Positions 40,939 through 50,691 of a DNA stretch of 64,000 nucleotides are shown here, in pieces (positions within the stretch are counted from its first letter, which is position 1; the number at the start of each line of letters is the position of its first letter). The notes below the pieces were generated by a model. That model was not told where the DNA came from, ran no database searches, and saw nothing but the letters and a program-made list of their open reading frames with translations. The translations under genes and the position numbers were made by a program. Source of the DNA: Candidatus Poribacteria bacterium (GTDB lineage: Bacteria; Poribacteria; WGA-4E; WGA-3G); assembly GCA_022826805.1 (NCBI GenBank), contig JAJDUH010000005.1, positions 1-64,000 on the forward strand, read 5' to 3'.

Positions 40939-42402
40939 ATGATGGAAAAACGTCCGAATATTTTATGGTATTGTACGGATCAGCAACGTTTCGACACAAT
41001 CGGAGCGTTAGGTAACCCGCATATTAACACGCCGAGACTCGACGAATTTATGGGTCAATCGGTCACGTTCACACACGCCTATTGCCAGTCTCCGATCTGC
41101 ACGCCTTCTCGTGCAAGTTTTCTGACGGGCATGTATCCCTCAGCTGTGAGCGTTACTGGTAACGGCAACCCTGTTTTCCCTGAACATTATGAAGATCGGT
41201 TGATTACGCATGCCCTCGCGCAAGACGGATACGACTGTGGATTGATTGGTAAGCTCCACCTTGCGAGTGCCTTTGAAACCCAAGAGGCACGTGTGAATGA
41301 CGGGTATCGCTATTTCCAATATAGTCATGACCATGGCAAGCCGAATGCGCTCGGACACGAATACGCAGATTGGCAACGCGCAGAAGGCGTTGATCCTGAG
41401 GCGTTGATAGCGGGAAAGGCGATTTCCCAAAAGTATCCGAACAGGAGCGGACGTGTGCAAGAGCCAACCCCTGAGCTTGACAATATTCCCCCACATCTCC
41501 ACCAGACCTACTGGTGTACCGAAAAAACGATTGAATTTATTCAGAAGAATCGTCGGGAAAATCAGCCGTGGCTGTTAAGTCTTAATCCGTTTGATCCGCA
41601 TCCGCCGTTTGATGCGCCTTGGGAATATTACCGGCGGTATAATCCGGAAACATTACCGGGTCCACATTTTCAGGAGAGCGACATTGCCTTTCAGTCAAAA
41701 TTGACGGAAGCGGGTATCGACTTTCAATCTCAGGCGAAACCGCCTGCGGAGTGGGACGACAAACGCATGCAAGCGTCTTATTACGCTATGATTGAGCAGC
41801 TTGACCACGAGTTTGGACGTATACTCGACTATCTTGATGCCGAAGGACTTCGCGAGGACACTATTGTTGTTTTCACTTCCGATCACGGAGAAGCGCTCGG
41901 AGATCACGGTTTGACATTCAAAGGGTGCCGTTTTTACGAAGGGTCGGTGCGGGTGCCGCTCATGATTTCATGGCCCACACATTTTTTGCAGGGCGTTCAA
42001 AGTGATGCACTCGTTGAGCTTCTTGATATTGTTCCGACGTTGTATGATGCGTTGGGTATGGACATTCCTTACTACGTGCAGGGCAAATCGCTTGCACCAC
42101 TCTTGCGCGGTGATGTGCCTGCTGGCGAACATCGTGAGGCGGTGCGTTGTGAATTTTTCGATGCGATCTCAATGCCTGATCGTACCCACGCCACAATGTA
42201 TCGGGACCGACGCTGGAAGCTTATTGTGTATCATCAGAAGGGGATTTGCGAGTTGTATGACCTCGATAACGATCCATGGGAACACAACGATCTATCGGAG
42301 CATGCCGATTATCAGGCTGTCAAGTGGGAGTTGATGCAAAAGAGTTTCGATGCGGCGATCTATGCGCATCCACAGATGATACCGCGGACGGCTTCGCACT
42401 AA
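40939..42402 (+). CDS. Type I sulfatase
   Basis: This 487-aa alkaline-phosphatase-superfamily sulfatase starts RPNILWYCTDQQRFDTIG (metal-binding Asp). The activation motif is CTPSRASFLTG with Cys54, which must be turned into formylglycine. Further sites are GKLHLAS, FDPHPPFD, VFTSDHGEALGDHG and KGCRFYEGSVRVPL. No signal peptide is visible, so it appears cytosolic. No formylglycine-generating enzyme is encoded in the window, so maturation would rely on a gene elsewhere. Two ATGs (40939 and 40942) follow GGGAG. The substrate may be a sulfated sugar or ester. Confidence 0.92.
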   Translation: MMEKRPNILWYCTDQQRFDTIGALGNPHINTPRLDEFMGQSVTFTHAYCQSPICTPSRASFLTGMYPSAVSVTGNGNPVFPEHYEDRLITHALAQDGYDCGLIGKLHLASAFETQEARVNDGYRYFQYSHDHGKPNALGHEYADWQRAEGVDPEALIAGKAISQKYPNRSGRVQEPTPELDNIPPHLHQTYWCTEKTIEFIQKNRRENQPWLLSLNPFDPHPPFDAPWEYYRRYNPETLPGPHFQESDIAFQSKLTEAGIDFQSQAKPPAEWDDKRMQASYYAMIEQLDHEFGRILDYLDAEGLREDTIVVFTSDHGEALGDHGLTFKGCRFYEGSVRVPLMISWPTHFLQGVQSDALVELLDIVPTLYDALGMDIPYYVQGKSLAPLLRGDVPAGEHREAVRCEFFDAISMPDRTHATMYRDRRWKLIVYHQKGICELYDLDNDPWEHNDLSEHADYQAVKWELMQKSFDAAIYAHPQMIPRTASH

Positions 42403-42425
42403 CAAAACTACTGACTGATTTTTGC

Positions 42426-42475
42426 AAGCGCGCTTTGTAAAAGGGTAGTTCTCGCCCTTGACAGGCGCGCTTCTT
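42426..42475 (+). terminator. Possible terminator after the sulfatase
   Basis: AAGCGCGC (42426-42433) pairs with GCGCGCTT (42465-42472), enclosing an inner AAGGG/CCCTT stem. The T-run is weak (TTCTTT). The remaining gap to 42808 holds an R2 repeat and no gene. Confidence 0.4.
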
Positions 42476-42539
42476 TGTAAACGTAATTGGTGTCGGTGTA
42501 GTTTAAGCGTTTGAGAAAAATCATAGTGGGAATACTTAA

Positions 42540-42682
42540 ACAGTTTTCAGTTGTCAGTTGTCAGTTAAGAGCCGTTTGTAACAATTTTCCCAACTTGGAG
42601 TACGCCAGGAAGTCGTAAATCGTTCCAGAGACCCTCTTTAACTGAAAACCGAAAGCGAAGCGAACCGATAACTGATAACTAT
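42540..42682. repeat. R2 dispersed repeat (long core)
   Basis: Left end CAGTTTTCAGTTGTCAGTTG and right end AACCGATAACTGATAACT are inverted. The core GTTTGTAACAAT ... CCC ... TTCCAGAGACC resembles the copy between hslV and hslU. Confidence 0.75.
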
Positions 42683-42807
42683 GGAGAGATTGTGCAACTT
42701 TACTATCGTAAGTGTGTGTCATGAGTAACTGGATGGACCTATATAACATGTAAACTGATAAGCAATTTACGATTTTTAAACCAGTTCCTGTCGCGAGGTT
42801 TTAAACG

Positions 42808-44211
42808 ATGCGTCGTTCTAATAAAAACATATTCCTACTTCTCAACAGTGTCATGTTATTCATGACCACAGGCTGTTTTGCTAATGCTTTCTACACTGCA
42901 AGCCAGAATGAGGTGTTCACATCGAATTTGCCGATCGTGATTATTGATACACTTGGGAGGTGGATTCCTGATGAACCCAAAATTCCTGCGAGGATGTGGA
43001 TTATTTATGATAAATCCGGCGGTAGAAACGCTTTGTATAGTCCGCATATCAGTTTTGAGGCGGAAATAGGTATAGAGGTCAGAGGCAAGACTTCGCAGTC
43101 GTTTCCAAAATCGCAATACGGGTTTGAAATTCGGAACGGTGCGGGTAACGACAGAGATGTATCGCTATTACAATTGCCAGCAGAATCGGACTGGGTTTTG
43201 AACGGTCCGTTTTCGGATAAAACCCTCATACGCAACTACTTGGCGTATAAGTTCAGTAATCGAATCGGTAGGTACGCGAGTCGAACAAAATTTGTTGAAG
43301 TATTTCTCAATGATAGGGGGGATACGCACATAGGAAGGGAACATTATGTTGGTGTTTATCTATTGATAGAAAAGATTAAGCGTGGAAAAGAACGGGTCAA
43401 TATACAGTCTTTGAAACCTACGCAGAATGCGCCATCGAAAATCACGGGCGGATATATCCTGAAAATCGACAAACGGGACCCGTATGATGGCTATTTCTAT
43501 ACCCGGTATAGCACCCGGTTGATTCATGTGTATCCGAAGGGACGCGATATCTCTCCTGCTCAAAAAGCGTGGATTCAGGACTATATGAATGCCTTTGAGT
43601 TGGCGTTAGCGGGAGAAGACTTTAAGGACCCAAAGCGCGGATATGCCAAGTACATTGATACAGATGCTTTTATTGATCATTTCATCCTCAATGAACTTTT
43701 CAAAAACACAGATGGATTCCGGAACAGTACATACATGTACAAAGACAGGAACGCCAAACTGAAAATGGGACCGGTTTGGGATTTCAACTTATCGATGGGC
43801 AATACAGTTTTCTATAGGGGCTGGGAGACAGATAATTGGCTTATCGATACAAATCCTGTCCCTTTCTGGTGGAGCCGACTGTTAGCGGACGAAAACTTCA
43901 AACGGCGACTCGTTGAAAGGTGGAAGACGCTTCGGAAAAATGAGCTTTCCACTTCAAAACTCCTTGACGAGATCGATCGGGCTACTGTGTATCTGTCCGA
44001 GGCACAAAAGCGAAACTTCCAAAGATGGCGCGTGCTGGGTCGTCGTATTTTGGGTAATCCGTATCCTGGTCCACCGAGTTATGAACAAGAAGTTCTCCAA
44101 TTAAAAACATGGTTGCAGACTCGGCTGAAATGGATGGATGCGAATATTGACGCCCCGCTGCGACCAGAAGATAACCTTCGGCGGTCGGTGATTAGGCGTG
44201 TATTTGACTAA
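42808..44211 (+). CDS. Secreted CotH-kinase-family protein
   Basis: A 467-aa exported protein with an N-terminal signal (NIFLLLNSVMLFMTTGCFANA). The MTTGC stretch is a weak lipobox, so it may be lipid-anchored. The CotH fold is seen in IGIEVRGKTSQSFPKSQYGFE, ESDWVLNGPFSDKTLIRNYLAYKF, YVGVYLLIEKIKRG, TGGYILKIDK, FIDHFILNELFKNTDGF and the metal-site motif GPVWDFNLSMGN. CotH of Bacillus spores phosphorylates coat proteins. Secreted homologues in other bacteria often sit in surface or polysaccharide clusters with unknown targets. GAGG before the ATG is a fair ribosome binding site. Confidence 0.85.
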   Translation: MRRSNKNIFLLLNSVMLFMTTGCFANAFYTASQNEVFTSNLPIVIIDTLGRWIPDEPKIPARMWIIYDKSGGRNALYSPHISFEAEIGIEVRGKTSQSFPKSQYGFEIRNGAGNDRDVSLLQLPAESDWVLNGPFSDKTLIRNYLAYKFSNRIGRYASRTKFVEVFLNDRGDTHIGREHYVGVYLLIEKIKRGKERVNIQSLKPTQNAPSKITGGYILKIDKRDPYDGYFYTRYSTRLIHVYPKGRDISPAQKAWIQDYMNAFELALAGEDFKDPKRGYAKYIDTDAFIDHFILNELFKNTDGFRNSTYMYKDRNAKLKMGPVWDFNLSMGNTVFYRGWETDNWLIDTNPVPFWWSRLLADENFKRRLVERWKTLRKNELSTSKLLDEIDRATVYLSEAQKRNFQRWRVLGRRILGNPYPGPPSYEQEVLQLKTWLQTRLKWMDANIDAPLRPEDNLRRSVIRRVFD

Positions 44212-44221
44212 TGGCTGTTGG

Positions 44222-44335
44222 CTCTTGACAAGAGGTTATTCGTAACTCGTAAATCTTCCTTGCTAATCGCTAATCGCTATTTTATAATCCAAACACCTCT
44301 TTTCTTTCTTGCTAATCGCTAATTGCTATAGGATG
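44222..44335. repeat. R2-like repeat (variant arms)
   Basis: The phrase CTTGCTAATCGCTAATCGCTAT occurs twice (second time with AATTGC), with the AACACCTCTTTTCTTT core seen in the rplM-rpsI copy. It precedes the MoxR gene. Confidence 0.45.
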
Positions 44336-44398
44336 AATTTTGAAGGCTGTTTCGCCGATAGCTACTAATATACAAAAGTAATAGAAAAGGAAAATGTT

Positions 44399-45418
44399 AT
44401 GACACCAACGCAAAACGCCGCTGCGATGCATGCTGACGACGTTGCTGCAATTGACGAACTCCGCGAGGTCTACGACCAATTGAAAGTATCGCTTGCCAAA
44501 ATCATTATCGGTCAAGAGCAGGTCATTGAACACTTGGCGGTTTGTCTATTTGCCCAAGGTCACGCGTTGTTGATGGGTGTTCCGGGTTTGGCGAAGACAC
44601 TGTTGGTGAGTCGATTCGCCGAGGTAATGGCACTACGATTCAGTCGAATTCAATTTACGCCTGATCTGATGCCGATGGACATTACTGGGACAGACATCCT
44701 GCAGGAGGTCCCTGGTGGCAGGCGGGAATTCGAGTTCGTAAAGGGACCGCTTTTTGCCAATCTGATTTTAGCGGACGAGATTAACCGTGCTCCTTCGAAG
44801 ACCCAGGCTGCTATGCTTGAAGCGATGCAGGAACACAAAATCACTGTAATCGGCAGAACATATACGCTGGATCCACCCTTCTTCGTTTTAGCAACCCAAA
44901 ATCCAATTGAACAAGAGGGCACCTATCCCTTGCCTGAGGCACAACTTGACCGGTTCATGTTTAGGATTGACGTAGACTATCCCAAACGGTTTGAGGAAAT
45001 AGAGATTGCTCGTACAACGACTGGGGTGGCTCTACCGGCCTTGGAACACGTGCTGACGGGTGAGCGGGTACGAGCGTTTCAAGATCTCGTTCGTCGCGTG
45101 CCGGTCGCCGAACATATCTACGAATTCGCTGTAGACTTGGCGCGGAGCACGCGCCCGAAGGGTGACGCAGCACCTGACTGGTTGAGACCTCTGGTCGCTT
45201 GGGGCGCGGGGCCGCGGGCGGTTCAGTACTTGATTCTGGGTGCAAAAGCACGTGCGGCACTCAGCGGTAGTTACATGGCACGGCTTGAAGATATTGTTGC
45301 GGTGGCGAATCCTGTGCTAGCGCATCGCGTTATTACGTCTTTTGCTGCTGAGTCTGAAAATATCACCAGTCAAGACATCGTCAACCGCCTCGTCGAGGAG
45401 TTGTCTGAAGGGGATTAG
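44399..45418 (+). CDS. MoxR-type AAA+ ATPase
   Basis: This 339-aa ATPase has Walker A LMGVPGLAKTLL (residues 59-70) and Walker B LILADEINRAPSKTQAAMLEAM. The sensor motif ATQNPIEQEGTYPLPEAQLDRFMF is diagnostic of MoxR. MoxR proteins act as chaperone-like ATPases with VWA-domain partners encoded next door. Here a DUF58 protein follows 3 nt later and two VWA membrane proteins after that, the classic MoxR/Bat arrangement. It is the first gene of the run 44399-50663; the ribosome binding site is AAGGA. Its target is probably the maturation of a membrane or periplasmic complex. Confidence 0.95.
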   Translation: MTPTQNAAAMHADDVAAIDELREVYDQLKVSLAKIIIGQEQVIEHLAVCLFAQGHALLMGVPGLAKTLLVSRFAEVMALRFSRIQFTPDLMPMDITGTDILQEVPGGRREFEFVKGPLFANLILADEINRAPSKTQAAMLEAMQEHKITVIGRTYTLDPPFFVLATQNPIEQEGTYPLPEAQLDRFMFRIDVDYPKRFEEIEIARTTTGVALPALEHVLTGERVRAFQDLVRRVPVAEHIYEFAVDLARSTRPKGDAAPDWLRPLVAWGAGPRAVQYLILGAKARAALSGSYMARLEDIVAVANPVLAHRVITSFAAESENITSQDIVNRLVEELSEGD

Positions 45419-45421
45419 CGT

Positions 45422-46324
45422 ATGCTGCAACTCAAACGGCATTACCTTGATCAGAAAGTCTTGGAGCGTCTTTCGACGCTTCAACTGCACGCTCGATTGC
45501 CTATGATTGGGAGTGTGTCAGGTAAGCATCGGAGCCCGATTCGCGGCTCCAGTCTTGAGTTTGCGGAGTATCGGAAGTACGTTCCAGGCGATGATCCTCG
45601 GAGACTTGATTGGCGGGCTTACGCACGGAATGATCGCTATTACATCAAAGAGTTTGAGGCGGATACCAACTTGCGGATGTGTTTGGTCGTTGATACCAGT
45701 GGTTCGATGGATTTCGCGTACAATGGTATGAGCAAACTCGACTATGCCCGTCGTATTGCCGGGACCTTAGCCTATATCGCGGCGCAACAAGGCGATGCTG
45801 TCGGACTTTACTGTGCGGGTACAGGGTTCCACAAAGAAATCTCACCCAAACGAAGCGCAACACATCTCAGCGTAGTGCTCGATGAATTAGGTGCGATGGA
45901 AGCGTTCGGTGAGACTGGGTTAGCAGATGTTCTCCACGAAACTGCTGAACGCGTGCCGCAAAGAGCTCTCATCATTATCATTTCCGATCTGTTCATTGAA
46001 CCCGAAATCGTTCGGAACTGCCTTGAGCATCTGCGATTCCGTAAACACGATGTGGCAGTGTTTCACTTGTTAGAACAGAGTGAGTTGGCGTTGGAATTCG
46101 ATCGTCCGATGCGTTTTGTTGACATGGAGGGTGGCGAACCTGTGTTGGCGGATCCGACTATTATCGGTCCGCAGTACCAGCGCGCACTCGAAATGTATCT
46201 TGAAAGTATGAACGCAGTCATTCATGATACCGAAGTTGATTACCACCGTGTCCGCATTAATGAAAGCTACGATGATGTGTTGGCACGGTTTCTGTTGGGA
46301 CGGACGCCGAAGAGACGGAGATGA
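45422..46324 (+). CDS. DUF58 / VWA-like protein (MoxR partner)
   Basis: This 300-aa protein has the DUF58 core GSSLEFAEYRKYVPGDDPRRLDWRAYARNDRYYIKEFE, then a VWA-type metal site VDTSGSMDF and a second conserved region IIISDLFIEPEIV. It has no membrane helix and is probably cytosolic or peripheral. It starts 3 nt after moxR and its stop overlaps the next start (ATGA). DUF58 proteins are nearly always encoded beside MoxR and are thought to bind it or its VWA partners. Confidence 0.92.
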   Translation: MLQLKRHYLDQKVLERLSTLQLHARLPMIGSVSGKHRSPIRGSSLEFAEYRKYVPGDDPRRLDWRAYARNDRYYIKEFEADTNLRMCLVVDTSGSMDFAYNGMSKLDYARRIAGTLAYIAAQQGDAVGLYCAGTGFHKEISPKRSATHLSVVLDELGAMEAFGETGLADVLHETAERVPQRALIIIISDLFIEPEIVRNCLEHLRFRKHDVAVFHLLEQSELALEFDRPMRFVDMEGGEPVLADPTIIGPQYQRALEMYLESMNAVIHDTEVDYHRVRINESYDDVLARFLLGRTPKRRR

Positions 46325-48426
46325 AAATGGGTTTTCTGCAACCGTTAGCACTACTTGCACTCCCTTTGATAGTACTGCCGATTATTATCCATCTCATCAA
46401 CCAGCATCGGCATCGCACGATCCCTTGGGCGGCGATGATGTTTCTGATGCATGCGAAGCGCATGAGCAAAGGTATGGCGCGTCTTCGGCATTTCCTCATT
46501 CTGTTGATGCGCGTCTTGGCAGTAGCGACGCTGATTTTCGTGGTCAGTCGTCCACTCTCTGGTGGATGGTTGGGTAGCATCGGAATGGGTAGACCTGATG
46601 CTACCTTGATTCTTCTGGATCGCTCTCCGAGCATGGGAATGCAAGATTTACAGACGGGTCAATCAAAGCGGTCTGCGGCACTTCAAAAGCTCTCGCAATT
46701 GCTTGCGCAAGGCGATTACGGAACACACTTGGCTCTGATTGATAGTGCGAGCGGTCAGCTGCAGGAAGTAGATTCACCAAAAGTGCTATTGAATTTGCCT
46801 GTTGCTGAACCGAGTGCTACCAGTGCGGATATTCCTGAGATGCTCGCCTCCGCCTTGGCGTATCTCAAGGCAAATGAGTCAGGCAGAGCGGACGTGTGGA
46901 TCTGCTCTGACTTGAACGAAAACGATTGGGATGTTGAAAGCGGTCGGTGGCACGCCATACGCGAGGCGTTTGTTGAATTAGAGGGTGTACATCACTTTTT
47001 GCTTGCGGACGTTGCTTTACCTTCAAACAATTTATCTGTAAGGGTAGAAAATGTGCAACGGTGGGAACGGGGCAACGATGCGGAACTTGTCTTTGATATA
47101 ATAGTTCAGGCGAAAGGCGATGGTGATGTAGCTGCGCAGGTTCCTATTGAATTTGAAGTCAACAACGTTCGGTCTGTTGTTGAAGTGGAACTTGATAGAC
47201 GGGGAAGCCCACACGGGAGACCTCATACGGTTGATTTGGGCGCATCTTTGCAAGGATACCGTATCCCTATTGATAGTACGCTCAAGGCGGGATGGGGTTC
47301 AGTTGGATTGCCCGGCGATGCGAACCCGTTGGACAATCGGTTTTTCTTTGTCTTTTCGGAACCTCCCGTGCGAAGAGTTGTCATCGTCAGCGATGACGTA
47401 AAGAGCGGTGAAGCGTTTCGTCAGGCACTTGTTGTTCCTACCGATACCCGCCGCGAACATCAGGTTGATGTGATTCCTGTAACTCGCGTGGCTGAAATAG
47501 ACTGGGAAAGCACAAGTTTGTTAATTTGGCAAGCGGCACTGCCGAGTGGATTAGTAGCAGCGCAGATTGAACAGTTCGTTGACGCGGGGCGCGTGGTTAT
47601 GTTTTTCCCGCCGAAAGCCGAAGCCATCCTACCCGTTACTGGGAAGGGGAGTCAAGGCACAGATGAGACGCTCTATGGCTCACGTTGGACGGGCTGGCAA
47701 ACATCATCTGGTAACCGAGAGGTTTCTAACATTTCATGGTGGCGTGGCGATACTGATCTGCTGGCACATGCAGAAAGTGGAGATGCGTTACCGTTGAACG
47801 AGCTACGCACTTATCGGTATTGTTCCTTTGAGAGTCGTGGTACACCGCTGGCGCGGTTTGGTGACGATGCCCCGCTGCTAACGCGTGTTCCCACGGATCG
47901 TGGTGCGGTGTATTTCTGTAGCACGCTGCCGACAGCGGAGTTTTCCTCTCTCGAACGTGAAGGCGTGGTTTTTTATGTGATGTTGCAGCGGGCATTGGAG
48001 CAAGGCTCTCGCGCCTTGGATGTGGCATCGCAACGCGACGCAGGACCTGACGCGCTGGCAGACGGCAATCAGTGGGAATTAGTGGCTTCTATGGACGATT
48101 CGCAGCTCCTTTCACAGCGTGGATTACACGCTGGTGTCTACCGAGACGAAGCGTATTGGACGGCTGTGAACCGCAGCCAAATTGAAGACAGTGCTACGGC
48201 GGTGCCTGTTGCGACAGTGGATGCGCTGTTCGATGGTGTATCGTATCAGCGGATTGATGTTGATGTGGGCGATACATCCCCTTTAGCGAGTGAACTGTGG
48301 CGCGTCTTCCTCATTGCAATGGTGGTGGCACTTCTCGCAGAAGCGGTGCTGAGTTTACCGAGTCGGCGGGTTAAGGCTACGCCTTTGATCGACCTCACGG
48401 TTGCAAGTGGAAGTGAGAGAATATAA
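46321..48426 (+). CDS. BatA/VWA-domain membrane protein (1)
   Basis: A 701-aa protein. Residues 1-85 are the BatA N-terminal module: two hydrophobic helices (LQPLALLALPLIVLPIIIHL and LILLMRVLAVATLIFVVS) with the linker RHRTIPWAAMMFLMHAKR. Then comes a VWA domain with DRSPSMG, where S-P-S-M replaces the usual D-x-S-x-S, so the metal site may be partly kept. A large periplasmic part follows, and a final helix (FLIAMVVALLAEAVLSL) near the end. The start overlaps the DUF58 stop by 4 nt and the stop overlaps the next start by 1 nt, which points to translational coupling. Confidence 0.88.
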   Translation: MKMGFLQPLALLALPLIVLPIIIHLINQHRHRTIPWAAMMFLMHAKRMSKGMARLRHFLILLMRVLAVATLIFVVSRPLSGGWLGSIGMGRPDATLILLDRSPSMGMQDLQTGQSKRSAALQKLSQLLAQGDYGTHLALIDSASGQLQEVDSPKVLLNLPVAEPSATSADIPEMLASALAYLKANESGRADVWICSDLNENDWDVESGRWHAIREAFVELEGVHHFLLADVALPSNNLSVRVENVQRWERGNDAELVFDIIVQAKGDGDVAAQVPIEFEVNNVRSVVEVELDRRGSPHGRPHTVDLGASLQGYRIPIDSTLKAGWGSVGLPGDANPLDNRFFFVFSEPPVRRVVIVSDDVKSGEAFRQALVVPTDTRREHQVDVIPVTRVAEIDWESTSLLIWQAALPSGLVAAQIEQFVDAGRVVMFFPPKAEAILPVTGKGSQGTDETLYGSRWTGWQTSSGNREVSNISWWRGDTDLLAHAESGDALPLNELRTYRYCSFESRGTPLARFGDDAPLLTRVPTDRGAVYFCSTLPTAEFSSLEREGVVFYVMLQRALEQGSRALDVASQRDAGPDALADGNQWELVASMDDSQLLSQRGLHAGVYRDEAYWTAVNRSQIEDSATAVPVATVDALFDGVSYQRIDVDVGDTSPLASELWRVFLIAMVVALLAEAVLSLPSRRVKATPLIDLTVASGSERI

Positions 48427-50663
48427 TGGGAGAACAACAAGGGAGTCTTGAATTTTTCTCAAGCGGATTCATCTTAGGTTTTGGACTAATAGTTGTTATT
48501 GTGGCGGGCATATTGTGCTGGCTGGCGTGGCAGCGGAGCGGTTATAGCATGAAGACTGGCGTGCTTGAATTGCTCCGTTTTGTGTTGATCTGTTTGGTGG
48601 TTGTGACCCTGAATCAACCTGAGTGGCTGCAGACGCGATTGCCGGATCAGCGTTCCACACTCGCCGTGCTTTGGGACACATCTAACAGCATGAAGACACG
48701 GGATGTGGTTGACACGCAAGACATCTCTACCGAACCCAAGAGCCGCGCTGAGACGATTCAGCCCTTGATGTCTGAGAATGTTTGGAAACCTTCGGATGTC
48801 AGTGATCTCAATGTGGTGTTTGAACCTTTCTCTTCGCAATTAAATCCAGCGGAGGAAGCAACAGATTTGAACGCTGGACTGTCGCATGTTTTAGACAGGC
48901 ACGCCAACCTTCGCGGTGTCGTGTTATTGTCGGACGGTGATTGGAATGTTGGGAACTCACCCGTTGAGGCGGCTACGAAGTTTCGAATGAAAGGGGTTCC
49001 AGTTTTCACAGTCGGCGTCGGCAGTGAGGTGCCGTTACCTGACCTTGAGGTGGTTAGCGTAGATGTGCCGATTTATGCGGTTATGAACAAGCAACTTCGC
49101 ATTCCATTCGTTGTTCGTAACACTTTAGGACAGGACCGGGACGTGAGTGTTACGTTGAGTGTTAATGAGAAACCGACACATAGTAAGGTTGTCCGTGTTC
49201 CTGCTATGAATCAAATCCAGGACAACATGGTCTGGACGCCGCCAGCAATTGGTGATTGGACGCTAACGGTGCGTATTCCGCGGGATACGGAGGAGTTGGT
49301 CGCTGAAAACAATGAAATTTCCGTACCGATATCAGTACATCTGGAACAGTTGAAAGTGCTTGTTATCGAATCCTATCCGCGATGGGAGTACCGGTATCTG
49401 CGCAATGCGTTGGAACGGGATCCGGGTGTTGAACTAACGTGCCTCCTCTTCCATCCCGAATTGCCCGATGTCGGCGGCGGACGTGGTTATATTAATAGTT
49501 TTCCGACCACGAACGCATTGAGCCGTTACGATGTGGTGTTTCTGGGTGATGTCGGTATCGGACAAGAGCAGAATTATCCTGAAAGAGATGGTCTATCTTC
49601 ATTGACGTACCAACAAGCACAAGACTTACGGCAGCTTGTCAGTGCACAGGCTGCCGGTCTTGTATTTATACCCGGGCGGACTGGGAGGCATGATTCGTTG
49701 ATGTCAAGTCCACTGGCTGATCTGTATCCGGTTGTTTTGGACGCTACGATCCCTTATGGTGTCGGTTCAAGCAAACGCGGATATTTCTCACTGACACAGT
49801 TGGGACGAGGGAGTTTGTTGACGCGTATCGGGGAGACCGACGAAGGGAACAGCGAGGTATGGCGCACATTACCGGGCTTTTACTGGTACGCCGCGGTCAA
49901 ACGCGCCAAGGTTGGTACAGAGACTTTGGCAGTGCATGATCGAGCGACAACGCCTTCTGGACGGGTGCCGCTCATCGTAACGAAGACGTACGGTGCCGGT
50001 AAAGTGTTGTTTATGGGAACGGATACTGCGTGGCGTTGGCGACAGGGGGTTGAGGACAAATATCATTACCGTTTTTGGAGCCAGGTGGCGCGATGGATGG
50101 CGTATCGACGACAGATGGCGCAAGCGGAATCGATGCGATTGTTTTATTCGCCAGATAGACCACACGTTGATGATGTGTTGGCACTAAATGCCAATGTGAG
50201 TGATCCATTGGGCAGTCCATTAAAAGAAGGTTCGGTTGTTGTACAGGCGATTTCGCCATCAGGCAAAACGCAGGCAATTCGACTGCGACCGGGCGAAGGG
50301 GATGCAGTGGGCTTGTTTACTGGCGCATTTGTACCGAAAGAAGCTGGCAACTACCGGCTTGTTGCCAGTAGTACTGAAACAGGTGCTTCGGTGGAAACCG
50401 ATCTGACAGTTCAGGGCTTGAATCGGGAGCAGCAAGGACGTTTGGCACGTTTCGATGTCTTAGAAGAGATTGCCAAGATTACCGACGGCAAATTGGTATC
50501 GGTTTCTGAGGTCTCAAGTCTGCTTGATTATCTCGCAGCTTTACCGGAACCCGAACCGACGGTGCATCGGACGCGGATTTGGGCACATCCGCTTTGGGCA
50601 GGCCTTCTTATTCTGCTGCTTGGATTGTTCTGGGTTGCAAGAAAAGTGACAGGGGCGATATAG
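48426..50663 (+). CDS. VWA / glutamine-amidotransferase-like membrane protein (2)
   Basis: A 745-aa protein with two N-terminal helices (FILGFGLIVVIVAGILCWLA and LLRFVLICLVVVTLN). A VWA-like domain follows with LWDTSNSMKTRD, where W-D-T-S-N-S keeps the D-x-S-x-S metal motif. From about residue 305 (LKVLVIESYPRWEYRYLRNAL) there is a class-I glutamine-amidotransferase-like domain of the kind found in planctomycete Bat-type proteins, without an evident catalytic Cys. A C-terminal helix (GLLILLLGLFWVARK) ends the protein. It is the last gene of the tightly coupled MoxR-DUF58-BatA-VWA set. The R1/R2-filled gap after it separates the DUF4175-like gene. Confidence 0.85.
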   Translation: MGEQQGSLEFFSSGFILGFGLIVVIVAGILCWLAWQRSGYSMKTGVLELLRFVLICLVVVTLNQPEWLQTRLPDQRSTLAVLWDTSNSMKTRDVVDTQDISTEPKSRAETIQPLMSENVWKPSDVSDLNVVFEPFSSQLNPAEEATDLNAGLSHVLDRHANLRGVVLLSDGDWNVGNSPVEAATKFRMKGVPVFTVGVGSEVPLPDLEVVSVDVPIYAVMNKQLRIPFVVRNTLGQDRDVSVTLSVNEKPTHSKVVRVPAMNQIQDNMVWTPPAIGDWTLTVRIPRDTEELVAENNEISVPISVHLEQLKVLVIESYPRWEYRYLRNALERDPGVELTCLLFHPELPDVGGGRGYINSFPTTNALSRYDVVFLGDVGIGQEQNYPERDGLSSLTYQQAQDLRQLVSAQAAGLVFIPGRTGRHDSLMSSPLADLYPVVLDATIPYGVGSSKRGYFSLTQLGRGSLLTRIGETDEGNSEVWRTLPGFYWYAAVKRAKVGTETLAVHDRATTPSGRVPLIVTKTYGAGKVLFMGTDTAWRWRQGVEDKYHYRFWSQVARWMAYRRQMAQAESMRLFYSPDRPHVDDVLALNANVSDPLGSPLKEGSVVVQAISPSGKTQAIRLRPGEGDAVGLFTGAFVPKEAGNYRLVASSTETGASVETDLTVQGLNREQQGRLARFDVLEEIAKITDGKLVSVSEVSSLLDYLAALPEPEPTVHRTRIWAHPLWAGLLILLLGLFWVARKVTGAI

Positions 50664-50690
50664 TTTTCAGTTATCAGTAGTCAGCTCATA
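50661..50690. repeat. R2 fragment (left end only)
   Basis: TAGTTTTCAGTTATCAGTAGTCAGC overlaps the stop codon of the VWA gene and runs into an R1 element. Confidence 0.5.
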
Positions 50691-50691
50691 A

